A stretch of 64,000 bases of DNA. It comes from Streptomyces caatingaensis. Lineage in GTDB: Bacteria > Actinomycetota > Actinomycetes > Streptomycetales > Streptomycetaceae. Below, in pieces: positions 50,165 to 59,483 of the stretch (position 1 is the first letter of the stretch; the number at the start of each line of letters is the position of its first letter). The notes beneath the pieces were generated by a model. It did no database searches and was not told where the DNA came from. It saw only the letters and a list, made by a program, of their open reading frames with translations. Both the position numbers and the translations under genes were made by a program. The stretch spans positions 682,001 through 746,000 of the forward strand of contig NZ_LFXA01000017.1 in the NCBI RefSeq assembly GCF_001187435.1, in the 5' to 3' direction.

Positions 50165-51187
50165 ATGCTGATCGCTCAGCGCCCCTCCCTCACCGAGGAG
50201 GTCGTGGACGAGTTCCGCTCCCGGTTCGTCATCGAGCCGCTGGAGCCGGGCTTCGGCTACACCCTCGGCAACTCCCTGCGTCGTACGCTCCTCTCCTCGA
50301 TCCCGGGTGCGGCGGTCACGTCCATCCGCATCGACGGCGTTCTGCACGAGTTCACCACCGTGCCGGGCGTCAAGGAGGACGTCACCGACCTGATCCTCAA
50401 CATCAAGCAGCTGGTCGTCTCCTCGGAGCACGACGAGCCGGTCGTGATGTACCTGCGCAAGCAGGGCCCGGGTCTGGTCACCGCCGCGGACATCGCCCCG
50501 CCGGCCGGTGTCGAGGTGCACAACCCCGACCTGGTCCTGGCGACCCTGAACGCCAAGGGCAAGCTGGAGATGGAGCTGACCGTCGAGCGCGGTCGCGGCT
50601 ACGTCTCCGCCGTCCAGAACAAGCAGGTGGGCCAGGAGATCGGCCGCATCCCGGTCGACTCCATCTACTCGCCGGTACTCAAGGTCACCTACAAGGTGGA
50701 GGCGACCCGTGTCGAGCAGCGCACCGACTTCGACAAGCTGATCGTCGACGTCGAGACCAAGCAGGCCATGCGCCCGCGCGACGCCATGGCGTCCGCCGGC
50801 AAGACCCTGGTCGAGCTGTTCGGTCTGGCCCGCGAGCTCAACATCGACGCCGAGGGCATCGACATGGGCCCGTCCCCGACGGACGCCGCCCTGGCCGCCG
50901 ACCTGGCGCTGCCGATCGAGGAGCTGGAGCTCACGGTCCGCTCCTACAACTGCCTCAAGCGCGAGGGCATCCACTCCGTGGGTGAGCTCGTCGCCCGCTC
51001 CGAGGCCGACCTGCTCGACATCCGCAACTTCGGTGCGAAGTCGATCGACGAGGTCAAGGCGAAGCTGGCCGGCATGGGCCTGGCCCTCAAGGACAGCCCG
51101 CCCGGATTCGACCCGACCGCCGCGGCGGACGCCTTCGGCGCCGACGACGACGCGGACGCCGGGTTCGTCGAGACCGAGCAGTACTAA
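50165..51187 (+). CDS. rpoA: RNA polymerase alpha subunit
   Basis: A 340-residue subunit; ATG 50165. The N-terminal assembly domain (RFVIEPLEPGFGYTLGNSLRRTLLSS) is joined to the C-terminal UP-element/activator domain (SYNCLKREGIHSVGELV ... NFGAKSIDEVK). The acidic C-terminal tail is an actinobacterial feature. Confidence 0.98.
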   Translation: MLIAQRPSLTEEVVDEFRSRFVIEPLEPGFGYTLGNSLRRTLLSSIPGAAVTSIRIDGVLHEFTTVPGVKEDVTDLILNIKQLVVSSEHDEPVVMYLRKQGPGLVTAADIAPPAGVEVHNPDLVLATLNAKGKLEMELTVERGRGYVSAVQNKQVGQEIGRIPVDSIYSPVLKVTYKVEATRVEQRTDFDKLIVDVETKQAMRPRDAMASAGKTLVELFGLARELNIDAEGIDMGPSPTDAALAADLALPIEELELTVRSYNCLKREGIHSVGELVARSEADLLDIRNFGAKSIDEVKAKLAGMGLALKDSPPGFDPTAAADAFGADDDADAGFVETEQY

Positions 51188-51213
51188 GAGCTCGGGTCCG
51201 ACCCACGGTTCTT

Positions 51214-51256
51214 GGGCGCGGGTGCGCTGTGGCTTGTCGCGCAGTTCCCCGCGCCC
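51214..51256 (+). repeat. Streptomyces-type interspersed intergenic repeat
   Basis: GGGCGCGGG at 51214-51222 pairs with CCCGCGCCC at 51248-51256, and an inner GCGC/GCGC pair closes around TGTGGCTTGTC. I remember very similar sequences (CGCGCAGTTCCCCGCGCCCC) in many Streptomyces intergenic regions. It may act as a terminator or RNA-stability element between rpoA and rplQ. Confidence 0.65.
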
Positions 51257-51335
51257 CTTTCCGGCGGGCAACCGTCCGCTCGGATACTGACTCCGGTACC
51301 TGATACGGCCGGGGCAGACATCAAGGAGAAACACC

Positions 51336-51800
51336 ATGCCGCGTCCCACCAAGGGTGCCCGTCTGGGCGGCAGCGCCGCGCACGAGAAGCTGATGCTGGC
51401 GAACCTCGCCCGCTCGCTCTTCGAGAACGGCCGCATCACCACCACCGAGGCCAAGGCGCGCCGGCTGCGCCCGGTCGCGGAGCGCCTGATCACCAAGGCG
51501 AAGAAGGGCGACATCCACAACCGTCGCCAGGTGCTGCAGACGATCACCGACAAGGGCGTCGTCCACACCCTCTTCACCGAGATCGCTCCGCGCTACGCCG
51601 AGCGTCCGGGTGGCTACACCCGCATCACCAAGATCGGTAACCGCCGTGGCGACAACGCTCCCATGGCCGTGATCGAGCTGGTCGAGGGCGAGATCGCCAA
51701 GAAGGCGACCGTCGCCGAGGCCGAGGCCGCCACCAAGCGTGCGGTCAAGGAGTCCGAGGCCGCCGCCGAGGCTCCGGCCGAGGAGTCGAAGGACGCCTGA
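51336..51800 (+). CDS. rplQ: 50S ribosomal protein L17
   Basis: A 154-residue protein; ATG 51336 after AAGGAG. The core KGARLGGSAAHEKLMLANLARSL is standard. The C-terminal ~35 residues are Glu/Ala-rich, common in actinobacteria. Confidence 0.97.
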   Translation: MPRPTKGARLGGSAAHEKLMLANLARSLFENGRITTTEAKARRLRPVAERLITKAKKGDIHNRRQVLQTITDKGVVHTLFTEIAPRYAERPGGYTRITKIGNRRGDNAPMAVIELVEGEIAKKATVAEAEAATKRAVKESEAAAEAPAEESKDA

Positions 51801-51819
51801 CGCGTCTGACGTGTCAGTG

Positions 51820-51852
51820 ACGGGCCCGCCCCTTCCGGGGGCGGGCCCGTCC
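51820..51852 (+). terminator. Hairpin between rplQ and truA
   Basis: A 14-bp perfect stem (51820-51833 with 51839-51852) and 5-nt loop, 24 bases before truA and without a U-tract. It may attenuate. Confidence 0.7.
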
Positions 51853-51875
51853 CGCATTCTGAGAGGAAGCACTCG

Positions 51876-52730
51876 GTGAGTGACGAGGTGGAGCCCGGTT
51901 TCGTCCGGGTGCGGCTGGACCTGTCGTACGACGGCAAGGACTTCTCGGGCTGGGCCAAGCAGCGCGAGGGACAGCGCACGGTGCAGGGCGAGCTGGAGGA
52001 CGCGATCCGGACCGTGACCCGGTCCCGCGAGACGTACGAGCTGACGGTCGCGGGCCGGACGGACGCCGGGGTGCACGCCCGCGGCCAGGTCGCGCACGTC
52101 GACCTGCCGGCCGAGGTGTGGGCCGAGCACGAGGACAAGCTGCTGCGCCGGCTCGCCGGCCGGCTGCCGCACGACGTCCGGGTGTGGCGGGCGACGGAGG
52201 CCCCGGCCGGGTTCAACGCCCGCTTCTCCGCGATCTGGCGGCGGTACGCGTACCGGGTCGTGGACCACCCGGGCGGGGTCGATCCGCTGCTGCGCGGTCA
52301 TGTCCTGTGGCACGACTGGCCGTTGGACGTGGCCGCGATGAACGAGGCGGCGGGGCACCTGGTCGGCGAGCACGACTTCGCGGCCTACTGCAAGAAGCGC
52401 GAGGGCGCGACGACCATCCGCACGCTCCAGCAGCTCAGTTGGGAGCGGGGCCCGGACGGGATCGTCACCGCGACCGTGCGCGCGGACGCGTTCTGCCACA
52501 ACATGGTGCGGTCGCTGGTGGGCGCGCTGCTGTTCGTCGGCGACGGGCACCGGCCGGTGGAGTGGCCGGGGCAGGTGCTGGCCGCGGGCGTGCGGGACTC
52601 GGCCGTCCACGTCGTACGGCCGCACGGGCTGACGCTGGAGGAGGTCGGCTACCCGGCCGACTCCGAGCTGGCCGCCCGCAACAGGGAGGCCCGCAACAAG
52701 CGGACGCTGCCCGGCGCGGGCTGCTGCTGA
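51876..52730 (+). CDS. truA: tRNA pseudouridine(38-40) synthase
   Basis: A 284-residue enzyme; GTG 51876. It has the catalytic Asp in AGRTDAGVHA (D63) and the VRSLVGALLFVGDGHRP segment. It follows rplQ, as in many actinobacteria. Confidence 0.95.
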   Translation: MSDEVEPGFVRVRLDLSYDGKDFSGWAKQREGQRTVQGELEDAIRTVTRSRETYELTVAGRTDAGVHARGQVAHVDLPAEVWAEHEDKLLRRLAGRLPHDVRVWRATEAPAGFNARFSAIWRRYAYRVVDHPGGVDPLLRGHVLWHDWPLDVAAMNEAAGHLVGEHDFAAYCKKREGATTIRTLQQLSWERGPDGIVTATVRADAFCHNMVRSLVGALLFVGDGHRPVEWPGQVLAAGVRDSAVHVVRPHGLTLEEVGYPADSELAARNREARNKRTLPGAGCC

Positions 52731-52743
52731 AGCCGACGCGTCG

Positions 52744-54846
52744 TCAGCTGCCCTCGGGTGCGGGGCAGCTGACGGCCAGGTCGCTGTTGACGGTGAGGTA
52801 CGGCTTGACGCCGCCCACGACCGGGTAGATGTCGGTCTTGTTCCGGTCGACGATGTCGCCGATGATCCGGCCGATCCGCACGGGCTCCGCGTCACCGGCC
52901 AGCCGCAGCGCGAGGTCCCAGATGGCGCCCTCGTCGCCGCGCGCCGCCTTCAGCTGGGAGGTGCGCAGGGTGAAGCGGAAGGTCGTCGCGTCCACGACGG
53001 TGACCTCGGCCGAGATGTCGGCGGCGGTCTCGGCGCGCGGGGTGCCGATGACGAACGGCTTGGTGTCCTCGCTGAACTCCGTGCCGTACAGCCTGCCTTC
53101 GACGGTGAGGGCCGTCTCGGTCTGACGGATCGTCAGGGCCTCGGCGTGCGCCGGGCGGTGCCAGGCGCGCAGGGCCAGGTAGCCGTCCACGGTGGGGTAG
53201 GCGATGGCCCAGGTGAACGGGGAGCCGGGCAGCGGCTCCAGGTTCAACAGGCCCTTGCCCTCGGCGAGGTGGGAGACGACGCGGCGGCGGGCCTTGTCCT
53301 CGTCGCGGACGACGTGCAGATCCCAGCGGCCCTCGCCCAGGCGCAGCTTCGCGCGGTCGAGGACGGCGGTGTAGGGGGCGCCGGCGGCGGCCGGGGTGGC
53401 CAGCGGGACGGTGATCGGCTTGCCCTCCTTGCGGCGGGTCACCGTGAGGGAGAGGTCGTCGCCGGAGAGGCCCTTGGGGTCGACCGAGACGACGATGTTG
53501 CCGTCGGCGTCCACGCGGGTGGAGGCGGTGGCCTTCAGCGGGCGGCGCACGATCTCCTTGAGCGCCTCCGCGACCGGCTTGCGCGCGGGCTGGGCGACCG
53601 GCTTGGCGCGCAGCGGGCGGATCATCTTGCCGATGGTGCTGCGCAGGGTGCGGGAGGCGGGGGCCTTCGCCGGGGCGGCGGCCGCGACGGTCTTGGGCGT
53701 GGTGTCGACGCCGAGGTCGCGGATGAGGGCCTCGTAGGCGTCGGCGATGGCCTCGGGGGCGTAGCGCTGGGCGGAGACGCGGGCGGCGGCGCCCATGGTG
53801 CGGCGCAGCTCGTCGTCCTCGATCAGCTTGAGGAGGCCCTTGGCGATGCCGTCGCTGTCGCCGACGGGGACGAGGAGGCCGTCCTTGCCGTCGGAGATGA
53901 TCTCGCCGGGGCCGTGCGGGCAGTCGGTGGCGACGACGGGGACGCCGCAGTTCATGGCCTCCACGATCGTCATGCCGAAGGACTCCTCGCGGGAGGTGAC
54001 GGCGGCGATGGAGCCCTTGGCCCACTCGGTCTCGATGGGCGAGTGGGCACCCATGAGGGTGATCGTCTCGGTGAGGCCGAGGCCGTCGACCTGGGCGCGG
54101 AGCTTGGCGAGCTCGGGGCCGCGGCCGTAGATGCGCAGCTTCCAGTCGGGGCGGGCGGCGTGGACGGTGGCCCAGGCGGCGACGAGCAGGTCGTAGCGCT
54201 TGACCGGGATGAGGCGGCCGGCCGCGACGACGAGCTTGGTGGCCGGGTCGGCGGGCTCGACCTCGGAGGGCGGGCAGCCGTTGGGGATGCAGACGATCTT
54301 CGTCTTGACGTCGGGGAACTGCGCGCGGTGGGTGCGGGCGTCCGCCTCGGAGACGGTGGTGTGGGCGTCCAGGAAGGGGATGGCGCGGTCCTGCGCGGCG
54401 CGGATGCCCGGCTCGTGGGTGCCGTAGATCCGGTGCTCCTGGCCGATCTTGACGTAGCCGCCCTCCTGGCCGAAGCCGGCGAGGTACATCACGAGGCCGG
54501 GGCGGGTGGCGACGACGACGTCCGCGTCGGTCTGGGCGAGGTGCTCGGCGACGCGCTGGTCGGTCAGGGCGCTGAAGTGGGCGCCCTTGGCCTCCTTGGG
54601 CGGGATGTAGGCGCTGTCCTGCGCGAGCAGCGGGTTGTTCCGGTCGGCGCCCTCCTCGGGGCGGTTGTCGATCAGGTTGACCAGCTTCACCTTGGGGTGC
54701 AGCGGGAGGCGGGGCGTCTTGCCGGTCCTGAGGATGGACACGATCTCGACGTCGTGCCGGGCGGCGAGCGCGCTCGCGACGTTGAAGGTGGAGCGGATGG
54801 TGCCGCCGATGCCGTAGGCGTTCTGCAACAGGAAAGAGATCTTCAT
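52744..54846 (-). CDS. GT4-family glycosyltransferase with C-terminal beta domain
   Basis: A 700-residue protein; ATG at 54844-54846. The N-terminal ~380 residues are a GT-B enzyme of family 4: start ISFLLQNAYGIGGTIRST, AGRLIPVKRYDLLVAAW and the EX7E-type ESFGMTIVEAMNCGVPVVATD motif with donor-binding Glu. The C-terminal ~310 residues are a beta-rich extension preceded by a basic linker. Similar proteins make cell-wall glycopolymers such as teichoic acids; I infer this but cannot fix the substrate. No signal peptide. Convergent with truA. Confidence 0.87.
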   Translation of the reverse strand: MKISFLLQNAYGIGGTIRSTFNVASALAARHDVEIVSILRTGKTPRLPLHPKVKLVNLIDNRPEEGADRNNPLLAQDSAYIPPKEAKGAHFSALTDQRVAEHLAQTDADVVVATRPGLVMYLAGFGQEGGYVKIGQEHRIYGTHEPGIRAAQDRAIPFLDAHTTVSEADARTHRAQFPDVKTKIVCIPNGCPPSEVEPADPATKLVVAAGRLIPVKRYDLLVAAWATVHAARPDWKLRIYGRGPELAKLRAQVDGLGLTETITLMGAHSPIETEWAKGSIAAVTSREESFGMTIVEAMNCGVPVVATDCPHGPGEIISDGKDGLLVPVGDSDGIAKGLLKLIEDDELRRTMGAAARVSAQRYAPEAIADAYEALIRDLGVDTTPKTVAAAAPAKAPASRTLRSTIGKMIRPLRAKPVAQPARKPVAEALKEIVRRPLKATASTRVDADGNIVVSVDPKGLSGDDLSLTVTRRKEGKPITVPLATPAAAGAPYTAVLDRAKLRLGEGRWDLHVVRDEDKARRRVVSHLAEGKGLLNLEPLPGSPFTWAIAYPTVDGYLALRAWHRPAHAEALTIRQTETALTVEGRLYGTEFSEDTKPFVIGTPRAETAADISAEVTVVDATTFRFTLRTSQLKAARGDEGAIWDLALRLAGDAEPVRIGRIIGDIVDRNKTDIYPVVGGVKPYLTVNSDLAVSCPAPEGS

Positions 54847-55208
54847 GGCGGTGTGTGCGCGGCCCGCTGATGCCGGCGTCGCGTCCGTCCTTCCCCCTGG
54901 CCTGGGTGTGGGGTCCGTCCCCTGCCGGTCCGCTCCGTGCTGCGGCCGTTCGTATCGGTTAGAGCCGCCGACGGGGGTTTGGGTTGCCCGCGCAGCCTAC
55001 ATTGTGGTCTGCATCACGCGTGGGTGGTCGTGGGACGCCCGCGGTCGAATCCGAGTGCGGAACGTGACCGTTCTGTCGATACTTCGTAGTGATCCGTCGG
55101 CACCCTGGTGGTGAGGACGATCTTGTCCGGGGGTGGGCGGTGCGGGTGGCGGCGGCGCGCCGGTGTGGCGCGGGCGGACCGGCCCGGTGGGACTGGGAGG
55201 CTGGGGGA
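54847..55208. other. Divergent intergenic region
   Basis: A 362-base gap between the divergent glycosyltransferase and lipoprotein genes. It contains a possible extracytoplasmic-sigma-type GGAAC (55059-55063) but no convincing -10 partner. Nothing else is recognised. Confidence 0.4.
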
Positions 55209-56012
55209 GTGAAGGCGAGAGTGACGGCTGCGGTCTCGGTGGCCGTGCTGCTGGGGCTGACGCTCGGCTGTTCGGGCGGCCGGACGGGCCACGAGGTCGA
55301 CGGCAAGAGCGCGACCGGGAGTGCGGGCGGGCGGGCGCCCGAGGAGGCCGACGCGCCGAGGGCGGCGGACGAGGACGGGCCGAGCGCCCGGCTCAGACGG
55401 GCCGAGCTGGAGAAGACCGAGGTCGCGGGCCTGGTGATCGAGGAGGCGCCGCCGGGTACGGCCGGGCGCGGGACGCCCACCAGCGATCTGGCGAGGTGCC
55501 GGCCGCTGGCCAACGCGCTGGGCTCCGAGCCGGATCCGAAGCCGCTGGGGTCGATGGTCAACACCTTCGCGGGGGCCGGGGAGGACGACGACCTGGAGGG
55601 CCTGCTGGGCACCATCCGGGTCTCCGAGTACCGGCCGGGCGAGGCCGCCGCCACCTTCCGGCGGCTGCGTGACGCGGCGGCGGCCTGCACGGGTGGCTTC
55701 CGGATGCGCACGGGCGAGGGCGAGGCGCAGGTCTTCGACGCGGTGGAGACGGTGGCGGCGCCGAAGCTGGGCGACGAGGCGGCGGCGTTCCGGCTGTCCA
55801 ACGCGGTGGAGGAGGCGCCCAGCCTGATCACCGTCGTCCGTACGGGTGATGTCCTGTCCATGTTCTTCGCCACCGGCCTGGGCGATCCGGAGCGCGTGCG
55901 GATTCCCGAGCGGCTGGTCTCGGCCCAGGTCCGCAAGGTCGTGGCGGCGGGGCGCGGCGAGGCGGGCGACGACGGTGACGACGGCGAGGACGTCGGTACC
56001 GAGGAGGGCTAG
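55209..56012 (+). CDS. Putative lipoprotein
   Basis: A 267-residue exported protein. GTG 55209 is chosen because the product then begins with a lipoprotein signal peptide (VKARVTAAVSVAVLLGLTLGC, lipobox LTLGC); the ORF from 55089 would add 40 unlikely residues. The mature part starts with a Gly/Ala/Glu-rich linker, then a mixed domain with two cysteines. The C-terminus is acidic (GDDGDDGEDVGTEEG). No enzymatic motif. It could be a cell-wall or ligand-binding protein. Confidence 0.82.
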   Translation: MKARVTAAVSVAVLLGLTLGCSGGRTGHEVDGKSATGSAGGRAPEEADAPRAADEDGPSARLRRAELEKTEVAGLVIEEAPPGTAGRGTPTSDLARCRPLANALGSEPDPKPLGSMVNTFAGAGEDDDLEGLLGTIRVSEYRPGEAAATFRRLRDAAAACTGGFRMRTGEGEAQVFDAVETVAAPKLGDEAAAFRLSNAVEEAPSLITVVRTGDVLSMFFATGLGDPERVRIPERLVSAQVRKVVAAGRGEAGDDGDDGEDVGTEEG

Positions 56013-56032
56013 GGCAGGGCTACGGCTGGGGG

Positions 56033-56926
56033 CTAGCGGGCGGGTGTCTCCGCCGCCGCGGCCGCTGCCGCCGCCCGGCCGCGGGCCAGGACGCGTCCGA
56101 AGGCGTACGTCGAGATGTCCCGGCCGGCGGTGAGCGCCTTGGTGTCCTCGGCGGTGACCGGCTTGTTGCCGGTGTACCCCGCCACCGTGAAGTAGGCGTA
56201 GCGGCCCTCGGCGTTGGCGGTCAGCCGGCAGGCCGTCGCCCGGCAGAACTCCGGGCTCCCGCCGCCGTTCAGGGCCTCGATGTTGCCCGTCGAGCGGTCC
56301 TTGGCCCGGTCGGCCGCGGCCTTGGTGTCGAAGACGGCGACGCCCACGGTGACGGCCACGCCGTCGCGCACATAGGTGGCCCGCAGGACCCGGCGGCAGC
56401 CGTTGCCGGCCAGGACGGAGCCGAGGCCGCCCTGGGTCACCGCCGCGCAGTCCGCCGTGGCCGAGGTGGCGGTCCGCTCGTACACCCGTCCCCCGACGGC
56501 GGGCTTCGCCTCGGGGAACAGGGTGGCCGGCGTCAGCGGCGCCTTGTCCTTGCCGGCCTCGGATATGAAGTCGCGCGGATCCAGGGGGGCGGGCGGGGCG
56601 ACGGGGGCGAAGGTGGGCTCGGGGGAGGCGGGCGTTCCGCTCGCCGGTGCCGGGCCCGTGGCGGTCTTCTTCGTCCCGCCGGTGTCCTTGTCGCTCGCCA
56701 CGATCGCCGTCGCCACGATCGCCGCCACGCCGGCGGCGGCCAGGACGCCCCCGCCGATCAGCAGCAGCCTGCGCCGCCGTCCCCGCGCCGCGGCGTCGTC
56801 CGCCAGCGCCGCCCAGTCCGGCGTGCCCGCCGGCCCCTGCGGCGGGCCCCACGGCTGCGGCGCCTGCGGCCCCTGCGGCCCTTGCCCCCCATGCGGTCCC
56901 TGCGGGTCCCCCTGCCCAAAGCTCAT
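56033..56926 (-). CDS. Membrane-anchored protein with Pro/Gln/Gly-rich N-terminus
   Basis: A 297-residue protein; ATG at 56924-56926 (MSFGQGDPQGPHGGQG). A cytoplasmic Pro/Gln-rich head of about 35 residues and a short basic stretch precede one membrane helix (LLLIGGGVLAAAGVAAIVATAIVA). The rest is extracellular: Pro/Thr linker, then a domain with three to four cysteines (DCAAV, NGCRR, EFCRATACRL). It is convergent with the lipoprotein gene. Function unknown. Confidence 0.8.
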   Translation of the reverse strand: MSFGQGDPQGPHGGQGPQGPQAPQPWGPPQGPAGTPDWAALADDAAARGRRRRLLLIGGGVLAAAGVAAIVATAIVASDKDTGGTKKTATGPAPASGTPASPEPTFAPVAPPAPLDPRDFISEAGKDKAPLTPATLFPEAKPAVGGRVYERTATSATADCAAVTQGGLGSVLAGNGCRRVLRATYVRDGVAVTVGVAVFDTKAAADRAKDRSTGNIEALNGGGSPEFCRATACRLTANAEGRYAYFTVAGYTGNKPVTAEDTKALTAGRDISTYAFGRVLARGRAAAAAAAAETPAR

Positions 56927-57021
56927 GGGGCGCATCGTAATCGGGGTGGGGGTGGCCGTCGCCCACGGTGACGGCTCCGATATCACTGTGCAGTGGCAAC
57001 GGCCCGGCACGGGAGGCGGAT

Positions 57022-57435
57022 ATGGGCATGAGCGGGGACAAACTGAGGGTCTCGGACAAGGAACTGTCCGACCTCGCGTCCGACCTCGGGGCGATGGGGC
57101 GCTATCTCAAGGAGAGGCTGGCCCGGCTCAACGACCTCGTGGATTCCGTGGACGCGGGGTGGCGGAGCGGCGCGGCCGGCGCGTACAAGCGGCTCCAGAC
57201 CGGAGTCAACGAGGACATCGACCGGATCCGGGAAATGCTGTACCTCATCGAGCAGGCCGTGCGGATGAGCCGGGACGGCTTCAGCGCGGAGGAGCTGGCG
57301 GCCCTGCGGGAATTCCGGCGGCTCCACCGGACCGCCGCGGGGGAACGGGAGCTCCTGGCGCGGGCGGACGCCGCGGCCGAGGGCGAGCCCTCGCCCTCGC
57401 GATCGGGCGCCGGGATACTGGACCGATTCAGCTAG
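57022..57435 (+). CDS. WXG100-like small secreted protein
   Basis: A 137-residue helical protein; ATG 57022 after GGGAGG. Two long helices flank a turn with GWRSGAAGAYKRL, a variant of the Trp-X-Gly motif (here W-R-S-G). After the hairpin is a charged C-terminal helix. It is 15 bases before the next WXG100 gene, so the two may be a heterodimer exported by a type VII (ESX) system. No ESX ATPase or membrane gene lies in the window. Confidence 0.82.
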   Translation: MGMSGDKLRVSDKELSDLASDLGAMGRYLKERLARLNDLVDSVDAGWRSGAAGAYKRLQTGVNEDIDRIREMLYLIEQAVRMSRDGFSAEELAALREFRRLHRTAAGERELLARADAAAEGEPSPSRSGAGILDRFS

Positions 57436-57450
57436 GGGGGAGCGGGCGAC

Positions 57451-58167
57451 GTGACGGGCGATGACGCCATCACCGTGGAGTTCGGAAAACTGACCGAGAT
57501 ATCCGCCGAGTTGGAGGCGCTGCTCAAGGATCTCAACGAGAAGCTGGAGCATCTCTACGGCCGGACCGAGAAGGTGGTGCTCGGCTGGGAGGGCGAGACG
57601 CGCGACGCGTTCGTCGAAGCGCTCGACAAGTGGGACCGGTCGATGCGGGACATGCAGGCTCTGCAGCGCGGGCTGCACGAGATGGTCGTCAACGGCCACC
57701 GGAATTACGCCGCAGCGCATCAGGCCGTCCTGCGTGGCTGGGGGCGGGGTGAGCACGCCTCCGCCGTCGTCGAACGGGACCGTCGACGTCAAGCCGGGGG
57801 ATCTGTACCGGATATCCGGGCAGATGGCGGACCAGCAGGGGAGGCTCGATCGCGAGGCGGGGCTTTTCCTCAAGGAGTTGGACAGTCACTCCAACGTCGG
57901 CGGGGCCGGAAAGGCCGTCGACGCGTTCAACTCCGCCTACCGCGAGGTGGGCGAGAAAGTCCTCCAAGTGTGGGCCAAGAGCGTGGTGAGTGTGGGCGGT
58001 GCGGCCGTGGGCTTCACCGCGACAGCCAATCACTACGTCACCGCGGACGCGGCGTCGAACCCTTCGCACAAGGGGGCTCCCGCGACCCGGCCCGCGCCTC
58101 AGGTCATCCAGCAGACGTCGTCCTACGGGAGCGTTCCGGTCCTCAAGTGGGACGGGCTGGTGGATGA
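57451..58167 (+). CDS. WXG100 protein, ORF extended over the next gene
   Basis: The first ~90 residues (GTG 57451) are a clear WXG100 helical hairpin with LGWEGETRDAF. After residue ~95 (VLRGWGRGEHASA) the frame continues for about 140 codons as an Arg/Gly-rich sequence (RRRQAGGSVPDIRADGG) lying in another frame of the toxin gene. That tail looks like shadow coding. A one-base change near 57735-57750 would end this gene at the TGA of the GTGA shared with the toxin start. So the natural product is probably about 99 residues. Confidence 0.7.
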   Translation: MTGDDAITVEFGKLTEISAELEALLKDLNEKLEHLYGRTEKVVLGWEGETRDAFVEALDKWDRSMRDMQALQRGLHEMVVNGHRNYAAAHQAVLRGWGRGEHASAVVERDRRRQAGGSVPDIRADGGPAGEARSRGGAFPQGVGQSLQRRRGRKGRRRVQLRLPRGGRESPPSVGQERGECGRCGRGLHRDSQSLRHRGRGVEPFAQGGSRDPARASGHPADVVLRERSGPQVGRAGG

Positions 58168-59458
58168 CGGGACAGAGGGAATCCTCGCCGATGTCTTCGA
58201 CGGCATCGACCATGCCGTCGAGGCGATTCTGCGCCCGATAGCGCACCACGCGCTGCGCTGGGGCAAGGCGGCCGATCTGCTGCCGCTGCCGGAGGCCGAC
58301 AAGCTGGACAAGGTGTCGGTGGCGTGGCAGCAGCCCGGGCTGGCGTTGGCAGATGTGGACGCCGCGCTCACAGGGCTGGTGGGCAGCGTCACCGTCCAGG
58401 GTAATCCGGAGTGGTACGGCGCCATGCGCTCGTTCTGCAGCGCGATTTGGGGAACGACCGCCTGGGGGAAGTCACGCCTCGGCTACGAGTGGAAGCATGA
58501 GGGGGCCTCGGGAGGCAGCCGTCACCCGGCGTTCGCCGTGGTCTTCGACACGTGCGACACGGTGAGCGATGCGCTGCGGCAATTCGCCGAGGCCGCTCAC
58601 GAGATGCGGACCGAGGTCAGCCGCCTCTACCGCAAGGCCGTCTATGACGCCCTGCCGAAGCTCGAGTTCGGCGACGGGGTCGTGGACGGGGTGAAGAGTC
58701 TCGGCAAGAGCCTGCTCAAGGCCGGGAAGGACCTCGCCTGGGGTATCACCCTGGAAATCGACGAGGGCGCCATCAATGCGGCGGTCACGCGCTACGAGTC
58801 GGTCCTCCACGGCCTGGTGCCCAAACTCAGGGCCCGTGTCGAGCCGTTGGACGAGGCGCTCATGAGTCTGCCGACGTACGAGGCGGAGGAGGCGCGGGCC
58901 GAGGGGTTCGGGGCACGGGCCCTCGACCAGTTCAAGCACCGGCACAAGTGGACTGGGCAGGACTCGGACGGGGCCTTCCGTATCGACCTGGCGGGCAACG
59001 AGTACCTTGGCGACGGGCACACCCTGGACAAGCATGTGGGCAAGACGGACGAGCAGCTCGCCCAGCGGCTGAGGGACCAGCAGACGGCCGGCCCGACCCC
59101 CACGTGGCCGTATGGGAAGCCGTACCCGGGCGCTGCCTCCTCCTTCAAGGACGCGGAATCGGCACAGCGGCTCACCCAGTACAACATCAACCAGAATTCG
59201 GACGCGATAAAGGCATGGCTGACCGGTCCGCCGCCACCGTCCAACGGTGCGGCCAAGGGTTTCGAGAGCTCGGCGCCGTCCGGAGAGTACAGTGGCCGAA
59301 GTGTGACGAAGCAGCCGAACTCGGAGAACAACTCCGGCTATCGGACCGACGGAATGAACGCCCGGGCGATCTCCGTCAAGGGAATCAAGACGATCCTGAG
59401 GTACGACGACAGGCTGGATCCGCCTTTCGTCGTGCTGACATCGATGCCACAGCAGTGA
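57749..59458 (+). CDS. WXG-type polymorphic toxin with RNase A-like C-terminal domain
   Basis: A 569-residue protein from GTG 57749 (ORF open from 57734). The N-terminal ~100 residues form a helical, WXG100-like export region (VKPGDLYRISGQMADQQGRLD). The centre (about 110-400) is helical and unclassified. The C-terminal ~150 residues match what I know of the bacterial RNase A-like fold (RNase_A_bac): DGHTLDKHVGKTDEQLAQRL gives the His-containing start, SSFKDAESAQRLTQYNI and IKAWL follow, and FVVLTSMP ends the domain. It is a secreted toxin that would cut RNA. The next two genes are likely immunity proteins. Confidence 0.8.
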   Translation: MSTPPPSSNGTVDVKPGDLYRISGQMADQQGRLDREAGLFLKELDSHSNVGGAGKAVDAFNSAYREVGEKVLQVWAKSVVSVGGAAVGFTATANHYVTADAASNPSHKGAPATRPAPQVIQQTSSYGSVPVLKWDGLVDDGTEGILADVFDGIDHAVEAILRPIAHHALRWGKAADLLPLPEADKLDKVSVAWQQPGLALADVDAALTGLVGSVTVQGNPEWYGAMRSFCSAIWGTTAWGKSRLGYEWKHEGASGGSRHPAFAVVFDTCDTVSDALRQFAEAAHEMRTEVSRLYRKAVYDALPKLEFGDGVVDGVKSLGKSLLKAGKDLAWGITLEIDEGAINAAVTRYESVLHGLVPKLRARVEPLDEALMSLPTYEAEEARAEGFGARALDQFKHRHKWTGQDSDGAFRIDLAGNEYLGDGHTLDKHVGKTDEQLAQRLRDQQTAGPTPTWPYGKPYPGAASSFKDAESAQRLTQYNINQNSDAIKAWLTGPPPPSNGAAKGFESSAPSGEYSGRSVTKQPNSENNSGYRTDGMNARAISVKGIKTILRYDDRLDPPFVVLTSMPQQ

Positions 59459-59483
59459 GCCAACGACAGGAGTGGGGTGCCCG

